Below, one piece after another: positions 7,072 through 15,436 of a stretch of 32,255 nt of DNA. The stretch's first letter is position 1. Every line of letters starts with the position of its first letter. Below the pieces are notes generated by a model that did no database searches, was not told the origin of the DNA, and saw only the letters and a program-made list of their open reading frames with translations. This stretch comes from Desulfobulbaceae bacterium UBA2262 (GTDB taxonomy: Bacteria; Desulfobacterota; Desulfobulbia; Desulfobulbales; Desulfurivibrionaceae). The stretch is from contig DDXK01000003.1 in assembly GCA_002347185.1 (NCBI GenBank), forward strand, positions 26,383-58,637, written 5' to 3'. Position numbers and translations under genes: made by a program.

Positions 7072-7518
7072 TCAGACCGGAATCTTGAAGACGAGCTTGC
7101 AGACCTCAGTGGCCCCTTCGGCGGGATGGAGCTGGGGCATGTGGCCATCCTGCGGATAGAAGACCATGAAGAAGCCGGCCCTGAGGGTGATGAACTCCAT
7201 GGCGCCGGCGAGTTCCTGGTAGTCGTCCGCCTCGTTGTAGGCCGAGGCCGTGCACTGGTCGCGGGGGCAGATGCCAATTTTTTCCGCGCCCCTGGTGACG
7301 ATCTGGATGTCGATGTGCCTGCGATGGCACTCGCAAAAGGTCTCTTCCGGCTCTTTGGTGAGGTAGCGGGCGGAGATGAGGGCGATGCCGTGGGCGAGTT
7401 CCTGGCGGCCGGGCGGGATGGCCTCCAGGGCCTGGCCGGCCAGAAAGTCTTGGACAACGCCAAACAGGGGATGCGCGTTCCGGTAAGAGTTGAAATTGTG
7501 CAGGGCGTCAAGGATCAT
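7072..7518 (-). CDS. YhcH/YjgK/YiaL family protein
   Basis: The protein has 148 residues, the usual length of this cupin-like family. Family marks are MILDALHNF at the N-terminus, the HRRHIDIQIVTRGAEKIG segment in the middle, YNEADDYQE, and a metal-site-like FYPQDGHMPQL near the C-terminus. Characterised relatives are linked to sugar-acid and sialic-acid handling, and one was once called a beta-galactosidase beta subunit; the true reaction is unclear. Two in-frame ATGs exist. The one at 7518 is preferred because GAGG lies 7 nt upstream of it, while the one at 7536 has no ribosome site. The gene is about 90 bp upstream of the small cysteine protein on the same strand and divergent from the cytochrome at 7798. 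Confidence 0.85.
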   Translation of the reverse strand: MILDALHNFNSYRNAHPLFGVVQDFLAGQALEAIPPGRQELAHGIALISARYLTKEPEETFCECHRRHIDIQIVTRGAEKIGICPRDQCTASAYNEADDYQELAGAMEFITLRAGFFMVFYPQDGHMPQLHPAEGATEVCKLVFKIPV

Positions 7519-7797
7519 GGCGTGGCCTCGCTTCATGGGGAGGGAGCCGCTTGGGTGCGGATCGATTGTCGGGGAAGGCGGTGGCCCGCGGTCTGCTTTT
7601 CCGGAAAACATTCCAGTCCCGCAGGCGCGGGCGCGGGCAATCTTTGCGCTAACTCATTGAAAAAAATGAGACAATTAAACTGCAGGTGTGGCGAGCACGC
7701 AATTTGCATTGGCATGGATATTCTCCATTTCAGGAAAGAGGGATGCCAGGGGTGTTTTTCGGGGGGACCGCACCGTCACTGGGGAGGAGGCCTGCAT

Positions 7798-9018
7798 ATG
7801 CCACGGATAGCGTTCTGCTGTGTATTTTTTTTCTTTTTTGTCTCCTGTGCCGGCACAGGGCTCAGCCAGGAGCCTTTTCATAACGGCGGCAGGGGGGAAT
7901 GCAGCCAATGCCACACCGAGCCTCCTCTTTTGCTCGGCGGCGACGCCGGCTCCACCTGTCTCCGCTGCCATCAGGCCCAGGCGGGCATCACGCCGGCGGG
8001 CCAGCATTATGTGGCCACCGACACGGCGACCTTCCATGTCTGCGTGCAACTGCCGCCCGGCGGAGATTTCTGCTGGCTGAAGAAAAATTATTCCTGGCAG
8101 GCGGCCGGCGAAGAGCAGGCGCAGGGAAGCACGGGGGAGAGCCATGGTCACAACATCGTGGCCGTCGATTATGGCTATGGCCCGGACAGCTCCTCCAGCT
8201 TTGCCCCCGGCGGCAGCTATCCGGTTGCCAGTCTGACCTGCATTTCCTGCCACGACCCGCATGGCAACTACCGCAGGCTGGAAAGCGGCATGGTGGCCAC
8301 CGAGGGGCCGCCCATACTTGCCTCGGGTTCCTATGCGGAGAGCCCCGATCCGGACGCGGCCGGATCGGTGGGGGTTTATCGCCTGCTGGCCGGGAAAGGG
8401 TATCGGCCCAAGAGCCTGCCTGGAGCCCCGACCTTTGCTTGGGACCCCCCCCTGGCTGTTTCGCCGGCGCAGTACAACCGGGCCGAGGCCAGTGGCGATA
8501 CCAGGGTTGTCTATGGGAGCGGCATGTCGGAGTGGTGCCGGAACTGCCACCAGGGCTTTGAAAATTTTTGCCAGCACCCGGTGGGCGCCGACGCGCTCCT
8601 GCCCGCCGCCATCATCGAAAACTACAACCGCTACATCGCCTCGGGGAATTTCAGCGGTCACTATTCCACCGCCTATACCTCGCTGGTTCCCTATGAGGTC
8701 GGGGAGTCGGATTTCAGCCGGTTGAAGATGCTGGCCGGGAGCCTTGGCGAGAGCGGCCCTGCCGCGGGAGTGAATGTGATGTGTCTCACCTGCCACCGGG
8801 CGCACGCCTCGGGGTGGGACAATATGCTGCGCTGGAACATGCAGGCCGAATTTCTCGTCTATGACGGGAAGTTTCCGGGCATAGACAACAGCGCGCCAAC
8901 GCAGATCGCCCAGGGACGGACCGCCGAGGAAACCCGGAAAAATTTTTATGACCGGCTGGTCAGCAGTTTTGCCTCATACCAGAGAAGCCTCTGCAACAAA
9001 TGCCATGTGCATGATTAG
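7798..9018 (+). CDS. Exported hexahaem c-type cytochrome
   Basis: The protein has 406 residues with six CxxCH haem sites at residues 35-39, 54-58, 148-152, 247-251, 329-333 and 399-403. The last lies four residues from the C-terminus. Sequences around sites 3 and 5 (CISCHDPHGNY, CLTCHRAHASG) are of the type found in cytochrome c3-family and doubled-CxxCH proteins. The N-terminus is a signal sequence with an unbroken Phe run; FVSC could be a lipobox, making it a lipoprotein, but a signal peptidase I site is also possible. The ATG at 7798 follows AGGAGG at 8 nt. The protein should act in electron transfer in the periplasm or on the outer membrane. It is a single gene, divergent from yhcH and convergent with the chemoreceptor. 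The partner is unknown. Confidence 0.85.
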   Translation: MPRIAFCCVFFFFFVSCAGTGLSQEPFHNGGRGECSQCHTEPPLLLGGDAGSTCLRCHQAQAGITPAGQHYVATDTATFHVCVQLPPGGDFCWLKKNYSWQAAGEEQAQGSTGESHGHNIVAVDYGYGPDSSSSFAPGGSYPVASLTCISCHDPHGNYRRLESGMVATEGPPILASGSYAESPDPDAAGSVGVYRLLAGKGYRPKSLPGAPTFAWDPPLAVSPAQYNRAEASGDTRVVYGSGMSEWCRNCHQGFENFCQHPVGADALLPAAIIENYNRYIASGNFSGHYSTAYTSLVPYEVGESDFSRLKMLAGSLGESGPAAGVNVMCLTCHRAHASGWDNMLRWNMQAEFLVYDGKFPGIDNSAPTQIAQGRTAEETRKNFYDRLVSSFASYQRSLCNKCHVHD

Positions 9019-9081
9019 CTGCAGCCCGCTCCCCTCCCGCCCCTGGAAGCGCGGGGCTGTGCCCGGTGGTGCAAGGAAGGG

Positions 9082-10518
9082 CTACCGCACCCCGTCGCCA
9101 TAGACAACCAAGCGCAACTCCCGCACCACCTCCCGGAGCTCCGTCGCTCTGCCGGAGAGTTCCTCCGAGGCCGCCGCCGCTTCCTCGGAGGAGGCCGCGA
9201 CCCGCTGGGTGGAGTCGTTCAGCGAATCGGTGGCGCTCTGCATCTGGCGGATCTGCTCGGCCAGCTCCCTGGTTGCCGTGGTGATGGCGGTATTCTTGTC
9301 GCCGATGCCGGTGGCCGATTCGATGATGCCCTCGAAGTCGCTGTTCACGCTCTTGAGGGCGTTGGTGCTCTGGATGAGGCGTTCCATGGTCCCCTCGAGC
9401 AGGATCTGGGTATCCTTGGCCGCGGCGGCCGAGCGCATGGCCAGGTTTTTGACCTCGTCGGCAACCACGGCGAAACCCGCCCCCGCCTCCCCGGCCCTGG
9501 CCGCTTCCACGGCGGCGTTCAGGGCGAGCAGGTTGGTCTGGAAGGCAATGCTGCCGATGGTGGTGATGATCTGGCTTATTTTGTCGCTGTCCTGTTCGAT
9601 CAGGCTCATGTTGTGGGTGAGGTCCACCAGGGCGCGCAGCGATTGCCCAGATTTCGTGATGTTTTCGTTCATCAGCCTTTCGCTGCCCGCGGTCAGTTCT
9701 GCGGTCTGTCCGCTGCTTGCGGTCATGGAGGCCAGGGAGGCCGCGGTCTCTTCCGCCATCGCGGCCTGTTCGGAGGCATCTTCCGAAAGGCTGCTGCTGG
9801 AGTGGGAGATATGGGCGGCCGCCTCGGCAACCTGCTTCGAGTTGTCATGAATGACATCGGTGAGGCGGATGAGGATCCGGCTCAAGCCGGTGGCGGTGAG
9901 AAAGGAGAGGAACATGCCGGCAAACACCGAAAGAACGGTGAGCCCGGCGACGCTGTATTTGGTGAAGGCAGCGGCGGCGAGCATCTCTTCGTCGCTCAAC
10001 ACCTTTTCCTTGGCGGTACTTCGGATCTCCTTGAGCAGGAGCTGTACCTCGCGCAGGGCAGGCAGGGTCTGGCTGAGAAAAATTTCCCTGGCCGCGCCCC
10101 GATCCTCGGGCCGGAATTCTTCCTTGATGGCAATGGCGGTCTGGTGCAGCTCGCGGTGCGGTTTTTCGATGCGCAGGAGCAGCGGAGCCAGGGCCGGGAA
10201 CTGCTGCTCCGCGCGGGCGCGGCCCTCGCCGAAGAGCCAGCCTCCGAAGCCGCATTTGTGGTCATCGGTTTCCGCCTCCAGGCTGGTGATGTTTTCGTCG
10301 ACAATCAAGGCGGTTACCTTGTTGACCCAGTTCAGGTGGTCCACCTCGCGCTGGGCGAGGATCCCATCCAGCTGATTGCTGGAGATGACCTCCTTGGCGT
10401 TGCCGATGATCTGGTTGACGCCGAGATAAGAGAGCAGGCCGGTTGCCATGAACAGGGCCAGGACACAGGCGAAGGCGATGGTGATCTTCTGGTTGATGCT
10501 CAGGTTGTTCCAACCCAT
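9082..10518 (-). CDS. Methyl-accepting chemotaxis protein with periplasmic CZB-like zinc-binding domain
   Basis: The protein has 478 residues. Membrane helices lie at about 12-33 and 188-212, enclosing a periplasmic region. That region carries the pattern of a CZB domain: His61 in DHLNW, His87 and Cys89 in DDHKCGFGGW, and His121 in PHRELH. The cytoplasmic part is an MCP signalling hairpin with the conserved tip IAFQTNLLALNAAVEAARAG followed by GFAVVADEVKNLA. There is no clear HAMP domain; helix 2 runs almost directly into the coiled coil. CZB domains in other receptors bind zinc and sense zinc or hypochlorite, mostly from the cytoplasm, so this periplasmic position is notable. The ATG at 10518 follows AAGGAG. 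The gene comes 44 bp after the STAS gene and is probably co-transcribed with it. Confidence 0.87.
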   Translation of the reverse strand: MGWNNLSINQKITIAFACVLALFMATGLLSYLGVNQIIGNAKEVISSNQLDGILAQREVDHLNWVNKVTALIVDENITSLEAETDDHKCGFGGWLFGEGRARAEQQFPALAPLLLRIEKPHRELHQTAIAIKEEFRPEDRGAAREIFLSQTLPALREVQLLLKEIRSTAKEKVLSDEEMLAAAAFTKYSVAGLTVLSVFAGMFLSFLTATGLSRILIRLTDVIHDNSKQVAEAAAHISHSSSSLSEDASEQAAMAEETAASLASMTASSGQTAELTAGSERLMNENITKSGQSLRALVDLTHNMSLIEQDSDKISQIITTIGSIAFQTNLLALNAAVEAARAGEAGAGFAVVADEVKNLAMRSAAAAKDTQILLEGTMERLIQSTNALKSVNSDFEGIIESATGIGDKNTAITTATRELAEQIRQMQSATDSLNDSTQRVAASSEEAAAASEELSGRATELREVVRELRLVVYGDGVR

Positions 10519-10562
10519 TGCTGACTCCTTTCCTGGGATGAAAGAGTGGCCGGGCGGCTTGT

Positions 10563-10880
10563 TCAGGCGGCCGCGTTCATGGTGAAGAGGGTGTCGAGGC
10601 GCAGTTCCGTGAAGAGCTCGAAGATAGGCTGGGGAACGCTGACCAGGCGGACGGAGCCGCCCCGGGCGGCCATGTTCTTGTAAAAGAGGAGCAGCTTGCC
10701 GATGCCGGAGCTGCCGATCTGGCTGACCCTGCCCATGTCGATGACCAGTTCCTTGGCGATGCTGCTGTCGATGGCGGCGAACTGCTGCTTGAGGGTGGCC
10801 GCTCCCTCCTCGTCGATGATTCCCGCGAGGGTCAGGTACACGCTCGTGCCCTGTTGGCTGATTTCGCATGTCATTGGCAT
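10563..10880 (-). CDS. STAS-domain protein (anti-sigma factor antagonist type)
   Basis: The protein has 105 residues, all of it one STAS domain of SpoIIAA/BTAS type: the N-terminal beta strands (TSVYLTLAGIIDEEGA), then the phospho-acceptor loop VIDMGRVSQIGSSGIGKLL with Ser residues at the expected place, and C-terminal helices ending in LDTLFTMNAAA. Such proteins switch partner kinases or anti-sigma factors by Ser/Thr phosphorylation. No HPK-type (RsbW-like) kinase or PP2C phosphatase gene is in the window. The ATG at 10880 follows GGAGG at 7 nt. It is immediately upstream of, and likely co-transcribed with, the chemoreceptor gene, an arrangement that suggests a shared signalling output. Confidence 0.85.
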   Translation of the reverse strand: MPMTCEISQQGTSVYLTLAGIIDEEGAATLKQQFAAIDSSIAKELVIDMGRVSQIGSSGIGKLLLFYKNMAARGGSVRLVSVPQPIFELFTELRLDTLFTMNAAA

Positions 10881-11019
10881 GAATTTCCTCCGTTCAGGCA
10901 ATACGTCGCCAAGGTCCGTGGGTGAGGCCGGGCGGCGGGGCCTGCCACCCCGGCCCGGCGTCGGATATTGAACCATACTTGCGTGCGCTTGGGAAGGATT
11001 CTCTTGGGCGGCGAAGGGA

Positions 11020-11035
11020 TTGCGCCTCGGCGCAA
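11020..11035. promoter_or_regulatory. Short palindrome in the divergent STAS/U32 intergenic region
   Basis: TTGCGCC-TC-GGCGCAA is a perfect 7-bp inverted repeat with a 2-bp centre, in the 273-bp gap between the STAS gene (start 10880, minus) and the U32 gene (start 11154, plus). A second repeat, AAAGAAAAG at 11046-11054 and CTTTTCTTT at 11071-11079, follows. Either could be an operator or an mRNA hairpin. Neither has a T-tract, and no convincing -35/-10 pair was found. Confidence 0.3.
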
Positions 11036-11153
11036 GGGGCGCGGAAAAGAAAAGGGCGGGGAGGAGAATTCTTTTCTTTCTGTTGGGTGGCGATATTTCC
11101 CCGCCGGCAGAAAGAGCCCGTGAAAGAGGGCCTGAAAAGCGGTATAAGGGGGT

Positions 11154-13394
11154 ATGCACAATCTCAATCGCCCCCCAATGGAACTTCTCGCCCCGGCCGG
11201 CACCAGCGAAGCCTTTGAGGCCGCGGTGGCGGCCGGCGCCGATGCCGTTTATATCGGCGCGCCCGCCTTCAACGCCAGGGCTCTGGCCAGGCATTTCACC
11301 CTGGCCGAGGTGGCGGCCATGCTCGACCATGCCCACCGTAACAAGGTTCGGGTCTATCTGGCCATGAACAGTCTGATGAGGGAGGAGGAGATCGGTAAGG
11401 CCGTGGAGATCCTCGCTGCCCTTGAAGCGCTTTCGGCGGACGCCCTCATCGTTCAGGACCTCGGCATCTATCACCTGGCCCGCAGATTTTTCCCCGGACT
11501 GCGCCTCCATGCCAGCACCCTCCTTGGCGCCCATAATTCCATGAATGTCCGTCAGTTCGCCGAGATGGGCTTCCGCCGGGTGGTGCTGGCCAGGGAGCTG
11601 ACCATCGAGGAGATCGCCCAGGTCCACCGCCAATGCCCGGTGGAGATCGAGGTTTTCGTGCATGGCGCCCTCTGCTTCGCCTATTCCGGCCTCTGCCTGT
11701 TCAGCAGTTATTTGGGCGGCAAGAGCGGCCTGCGCGGCCGCTGCGTGCAACCCTGCCGCCGCCGCTACACCTGGGCCGGCAAGGGCAGAGGGCCTGGGCC
11801 TTCCGCCGGCTATCTTTTTTCCATGAACGATCTCGCCGGCCTCTCCCTGCTGTCCCGCCTGCGGGAGGCCGGGGTCAGCTCGCTGAAGATCGAAGGCAGG
11901 ATGCGAAGCGCCCAGTATGTGGCCTCGGTGGTAAAGGCCTACCGCCTGGCCCTGGATGCCCCCGGAGATCCGGCCGCACTGGCCGAGGCGGAGGAGCTTC
12001 TCGAACAGGCCATGGGGCGCAAGGCCTCCCCTGGCTACTTTCTCGGAGCGCAGGCAGCGGAGCTCATTGTGCCCCAGCATTCGGGCAACATCGGCCTCTT
12101 TCTGGGCAAGATCGACAGGGTCGTCTCCGGTCGCGCCTATCTCGGTCTTAAGGAAACCATCCGGGTCGGCGACCGCCTGCGCCTGCATCAGGAGGCCTCT
12201 GGCGAGCGCCAGGCCTTTACCTTGAAAACGATCTGGCAGGGCAAGCTGCAGGTGGAAAAGGCAGTGGCCGGCAGCCATGTCCAGCTCGAGCTGCCGGCCG
12301 GCACCGAAAAAGGGGACAGCCTCTTCAAGGTGGATGTGGGCGAGCGCCGCCAGCAGGTTGCCAAGGCGATAGAGCCGGCCCGCTTTGTCAAAAAAGTGGC
12401 CAATCTCGTGGACCCGCGCCGGATCAGCCAGGTGATGCACAATTTGCAGACGCCTTTGAAGGCCCCGCCCAAGCCCAAGGTCAAGGAGGAGCGCTCTGTC
12501 CGGGAGCGCGGCCAGGGTCGCCGGGGCGGCGGGGCGCCGGTGCAGTTCCCCATGGAGTGGTGGCTCAGGATCGACGATCTCGAGCTCCTGAAGCTCCAGC
12601 TGCCCGCCGTGCCCTCCCGCCTGGTCGTTACCCTCTGCCGGGAGACCGCAGCCCAGCTGCAACGGAACGAAAAGCGGCTCACCCCCTATCGGCGCCGCCT
12701 GGTCTGGGCCCTGCCGCCGGTGATCCTGGAGGCGGACCTTCCCTTTTACGAGGAGGCCATCGGCCGCCTCCGCGCCAGGGGCTACAATGCCTGGCAGATA
12801 GCGCATCTCGGGCAAAGGCTCTTCTTCAGCAGGCCTGTGCCTGCCGGGGAGGCGGCCCAGGCGCAGGTCCAGCGGGGCAAGGGCGGCCGGGGCGGGCAGG
12901 GGGCAACCGGCAGGGCGCAGCTCTTTGCCGACTATACGCTCAACGTCCTGAACGGCTTCAGCGCCCAGACCCTGGCCCAGTTCGGGATTGCCGCCTGCCA
13001 GATTGCCATCGAAACGGATCGGGAGAACCTCTTCAACTTTTTCGGCCATAAGAAGGCCATTCCCGTGGGCATGACCCTCTTCGGCCGGCCGCCGCTTTTC
13101 ACCGCCAGGCCGGCGCCAGGCTTTTTCAAATATGAGGCTCCGCTGCTCAGCCCCAAGGGGGAAGGACTCATCCTCAAGCGGCGCTGGGGCCAGACCATCG
13201 CCGTGGCCGAGCAGCCCTTTTCCCTCCTGCCGCAGGCGGCCGAGCTTGCCGCCCGCGGTCTGGCCTTTGCCGTGGTCGATCTTTCCAACCTCAAGCCGCG
13301 CAGCGAGGAGCTGGCCGCGCTCTTCCGGCAGCTCGGCGGGGCAACGCGGGGCAGAGGGCTCTCCAGCTTCAACTATCTTGGGAAGCTGTTGTGA
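11154..13394 (+). CDS. U32 family peptidase / 23S rRNA hydroxylase-like protein
   Basis: The protein has 746 residues. The N-terminal half is the U32 TIM-barrel-like domain: MELLAPAGTSEAFEAAVAAGAD, then VHGALCFAYSGLC and SGLRGRCVQPCRRRY, with cysteines 174, 181, 197 and 201 forming the family's iron-sulfur site, and LKIEGRMRSAQYVASVVKAYR. The remainder matches the layout of the long U32 proteins with C-terminal extension domains, as in E. coli RlhA, which helps hydroxylate C2501 of 23S rRNA. The name 'peptidase/collagenase' is historical. The start at 11154 is preferred because of the AAGGGGG just upstream; a second ATG at 11178 lacks a site. The stop overlaps the GTG of the next gene by 4 bp, so it leads an operon with lipoprotein-sorting and permease genes, an odd partnership. 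Confidence 0.87.
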   Translation: MHNLNRPPMELLAPAGTSEAFEAAVAAGADAVYIGAPAFNARALARHFTLAEVAAMLDHAHRNKVRVYLAMNSLMREEEIGKAVEILAALEALSADALIVQDLGIYHLARRFFPGLRLHASTLLGAHNSMNVRQFAEMGFRRVVLARELTIEEIAQVHRQCPVEIEVFVHGALCFAYSGLCLFSSYLGGKSGLRGRCVQPCRRRYTWAGKGRGPGPSAGYLFSMNDLAGLSLLSRLREAGVSSLKIEGRMRSAQYVASVVKAYRLALDAPGDPAALAEAEELLEQAMGRKASPGYFLGAQAAELIVPQHSGNIGLFLGKIDRVVSGRAYLGLKETIRVGDRLRLHQEASGERQAFTLKTIWQGKLQVEKAVAGSHVQLELPAGTEKGDSLFKVDVGERRQQVAKAIEPARFVKKVANLVDPRRISQVMHNLQTPLKAPPKPKVKEERSVRERGQGRRGGGAPVQFPMEWWLRIDDLELLKLQLPAVPSRLVVTLCRETAAQLQRNEKRLTPYRRRLVWALPPVILEADLPFYEEAIGRLRARGYNAWQIAHLGQRLFFSRPVPAGEAAQAQVQRGKGGRGGQGATGRAQLFADYTLNVLNGFSAQTLAQFGIAACQIAIETDRENLFNFFGHKKAIPVGMTLFGRPPLFTARPAPGFFKYEAPLLSPKGEGLILKRRWGQTIAVAEQPFSLLPQAAELAARGLAFAVVDLSNLKPRSEELAALFRQLGGATRGRGLSSFNYLGKLL

Positions 13395-14167
13395 GCCGGC
13401 TCTGCTTTGCGATCAGCCTCTGCCTCGTTCCGGCCCTGCTTTTTTCCTTACTTGCGCCGGCGCGGGCCTTACCCCCCGAGGAGGCCGAGGCCCGCGCCAT
13501 CCTCCTTGAGATCGACGAGCTCTGGCGGGCCAGCTCCTCCCAGGGCCAGGTGCGCATGCAGGTCCGGACCGCCAACTATACGCGAACCCTGGTCCTGGAA
13601 ACCTGGTCCAAGGGCAAGGACAGATCCCTGGTCCGCATCAGCGCGCCCCTCAAGGAAAAGGACACGGCCAGCCTGAAGAGCGGCGCCACCATGTACACCT
13701 ATCTGCCCAGGACCGACCGCACCATCCGTCTCACCTCCAGCATGATGATGGGTTCCTGGATGGGCAGCCACTTCACCAATGACGATCTGGTCAAGGAGTC
13801 CCGCCTTTCCGAGGATTATGCCCCGGCCATCACCTTCCGTGGCGAACGGGATGGAGAGCGGATCGTCGAGTTCACCCTCACCCCCCATCCGGAGGCGGCC
13901 GTGGTCTGGGGGCGGATCGTGATGACGGTGACCGACCGGGGGCATCTGCCCTTGGTCGCTTTCTACTACGATGACGACAATAACCTGGCCAGGACCATCA
14001 CCTTCCATGATATAAAAGAGCTGGGCGGGCGACGGCTGCCGACGCGCCTCAAGGTGGTGCCGGCCGACAAGCCCGGCGAGTATACGGAACTGGTCTATGA
14101 GTCGCTCCGCTTCGACCTGGAGCTGCCCGACTCCTTTTTTTCCCTTCTGGAGCTGAGGCGGCGCTAG
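13391..14167 (+). CDS. Outer membrane lipoprotein-sorting protein (LolA-like, PF17131 type)
   Basis: The protein has 258 residues with a signal peptide cleaved near residue 26 (APARA-LPPEE). The body matches the LolA-like family found beside FtsX permeases: VRISAPLKEKDTASLK, ATMYTYLPRTDRTIRL, then the hallmark MMMGSWMGSHFTNDDL. It should be a periplasmic carrier with a half-open hydrophobic beta barrel, receiving a lipid, lipoprotein or similar molecule from the permeases encoded next. Translation starts at GTG 13391, overlapping the U32 stop as GTGA, which implies translational coupling. The spacing to the first permease is 29 bp. The cargo is not known for this sub-family. Confidence 0.85.
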   Translation: MSRLCFAISLCLVPALLFSLLAPARALPPEEAEARAILLEIDELWRASSSQGQVRMQVRTANYTRTLVLETWSKGKDRSLVRISAPLKEKDTASLKSGATMYTYLPRTDRTIRLTSSMMMGSWMGSHFTNDDLVKESRLSEDYAPAITFRGERDGERIVEFTLTPHPEAAVVWGRIVMTVTDRGHLPLVAFYYDDDNNLARTITFHDIKELGGRRLPTRLKVVPADKPGEYTELVYESLRFDLELPDSFFSLLELRRR

Positions 14168-14196
14168 GAGGGAACAAGGCGTTTCCGGGGGACACC

Positions 14197-15420
14197 GTGA
14201 ATCTTCTCTCCTTTGCCCTCAAAAATTGCAAGCGCTCCCCTGCCCGAACCTGGATCACCATCGGGGCCATGGCCTTTGCCGGGGCGATCATGATCTTTTA
14301 CGCGAGTCTGATCGCCGGCTGGCTTGCCGCCATGGAACGGAACGCGGTGGGCATGGACTTGGGCGAGTTGCAGGTGCATGCCCAGGGCTATCGCGACGAT
14401 CCCGATCTTTACAAGCGCATCGAAGATGTGGAGACGCTCGTTGCCGCGCTTGCCAGGGCGGGTTTTGCCGCGGCGCCCCGGCTATTCAGCGGCGGGCTGG
14501 CAGCGGCCGGCAATGCCTCAAGCGGGGTGCAGCTGCGCGGGGTTGACCTTGACCGCGAACGGGAGCTTACCTTGCTGCCCCGGCATGTCTGGCAGGGGGA
14601 GTGGCTGGCCGCGGAGGATCCGGCCGGCGCGGTCATTGGCAGGAAGCTGGCCCGGATCCTCGGGTTGACGGTGGGGGACGAGGTGGTTCTGGTGGCCCAG
14701 GCCGCGGACGGCTCCACGGCCAACGAGCTTTTCAGGGTGCGCGGCATCCTGAAGTCGGTGGGGGAGGGAGTGGATCGCAGCGGCTTTTTCCTGGGCGCCG
14801 CAGCCTTCCGCAGCCTGCTGCTCGTTCCGGACGGCGCGCATCAGCTGGTGGTGAAACGGCTCGACGGCAGCGAGGGACTCGCGGTGGCCACTTCCCGGCT
14901 CGCCCGGCTGCTGCCGGCCTGCGAGGTGAGAAACTGGCAGGAGCTGCAGCCGGTTCTGGCCCGGCTTTTGGCCATGAGCGACATCTCCCTGGTGATCATG
15001 CTCCTCATCACCTATGTGGCCGTGGGGATCCTCACCCTCAACACCCAGCTGATGAACGTCTTCGAGCGCATCCCCGAAATCGGGGTGATGAAGGCCCTGG
15101 GCTTTTCCCCTTGGAGTATCTTCTTTCTGATCCTGACGGAAAGCGCGATTCAGGTGACGGCGGCCGTACTCCTCGCCCTGGCGGCCGGGCTGCCGTTCTC
15201 CTTCTATTTCAGCGCCAATCCCATTGATTTTTCAGATTTCGTCGCCACCTCCTCCACCATTGCCGGGGTCGCCCTCGACGCCAAATGGTACTGCGTGGTC
15301 ACCGTTGACAGCGTGCTGCTGCCCGTTTTCTTTCTCTATCTGATCGCCGGGCTTTCCATCCTCTATCCGGCCGGCAAGGCGGCCCTGCTCAATCCCCTTG
15401 CCGCCATTTCCCATCGCTGA
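14197..15420 (+). CDS. FtsX/LolE-type ABC transporter permease, first of two
   Basis: The protein has 407 residues. It has an N-terminal membrane helix (about 17-42), a large periplasmic MacB-type domain (about 45-260) and three C-terminal helices carrying the FtsX motif, with IPEIGVMKALGFSPWSIFFLILTES as the cytoplasmic coupling segment. This is the topology of MacB/LolCE permeases that extract molecules from the inner membrane rather than pump ions. The start is GTG at 14197, after CGGGGGA. It follows the LolA-like gene by 29 bp and precedes the second permease by 16 bp. Two different permeases in tandem suggest a heterodimer. It needs an ATPase subunit, which is not encoded within this window. 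Confidence 0.87.
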   Translation: MNLLSFALKNCKRSPARTWITIGAMAFAGAIMIFYASLIAGWLAAMERNAVGMDLGELQVHAQGYRDDPDLYKRIEDVETLVAALARAGFAAAPRLFSGGLAAAGNASSGVQLRGVDLDRERELTLLPRHVWQGEWLAAEDPAGAVIGRKLARILGLTVGDEVVLVAQAADGSTANELFRVRGILKSVGEGVDRSGFFLGAAAFRSLLLVPDGAHQLVVKRLDGSEGLAVATSRLARLLPACEVRNWQELQPVLARLLAMSDISLVIMLLITYVAVGILTLNTQLMNVFERIPEIGVMKALGFSPWSIFFLILTESAIQVTAAVLLALAAGLPFSFYFSANPIDFSDFVATSSTIAGVALDAKWYCVVTVDSVLLPVFFLYLIAGLSILYPAGKAALLNPLAAISHR

Positions 15421-15436
15421 AAAAGGAGGCCTGCGG

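Noticed and set aside
7653..7670. CTCATT-GAAAAA-AATGAG hairpin in the divergent yhcH/cytochrome gap as an operator or terminator
   Set aside because: The arms are only 6 bp, AT-rich, without T-tract or repeat elsewhere; chance occurrence is too likely. The remaining part of this gap of about 280 bp shows no clear promoter.
7690..7735. Sigma-54 promoter around TTGGCATGG upstream of the cytochrome
   Set aside because: A TGGCATGG is present but no GC lies at the required 10-bp distance for the -12 element.
10563..13049. Very long minus-strand open frame opposite the U32 gene, continuous with the STAS gene
   Set aside because: It is an antisense shadow caused by high GC. The U32 protein on the plus strand is well conserved, and STAS has its own start with GGAGG at 10880.
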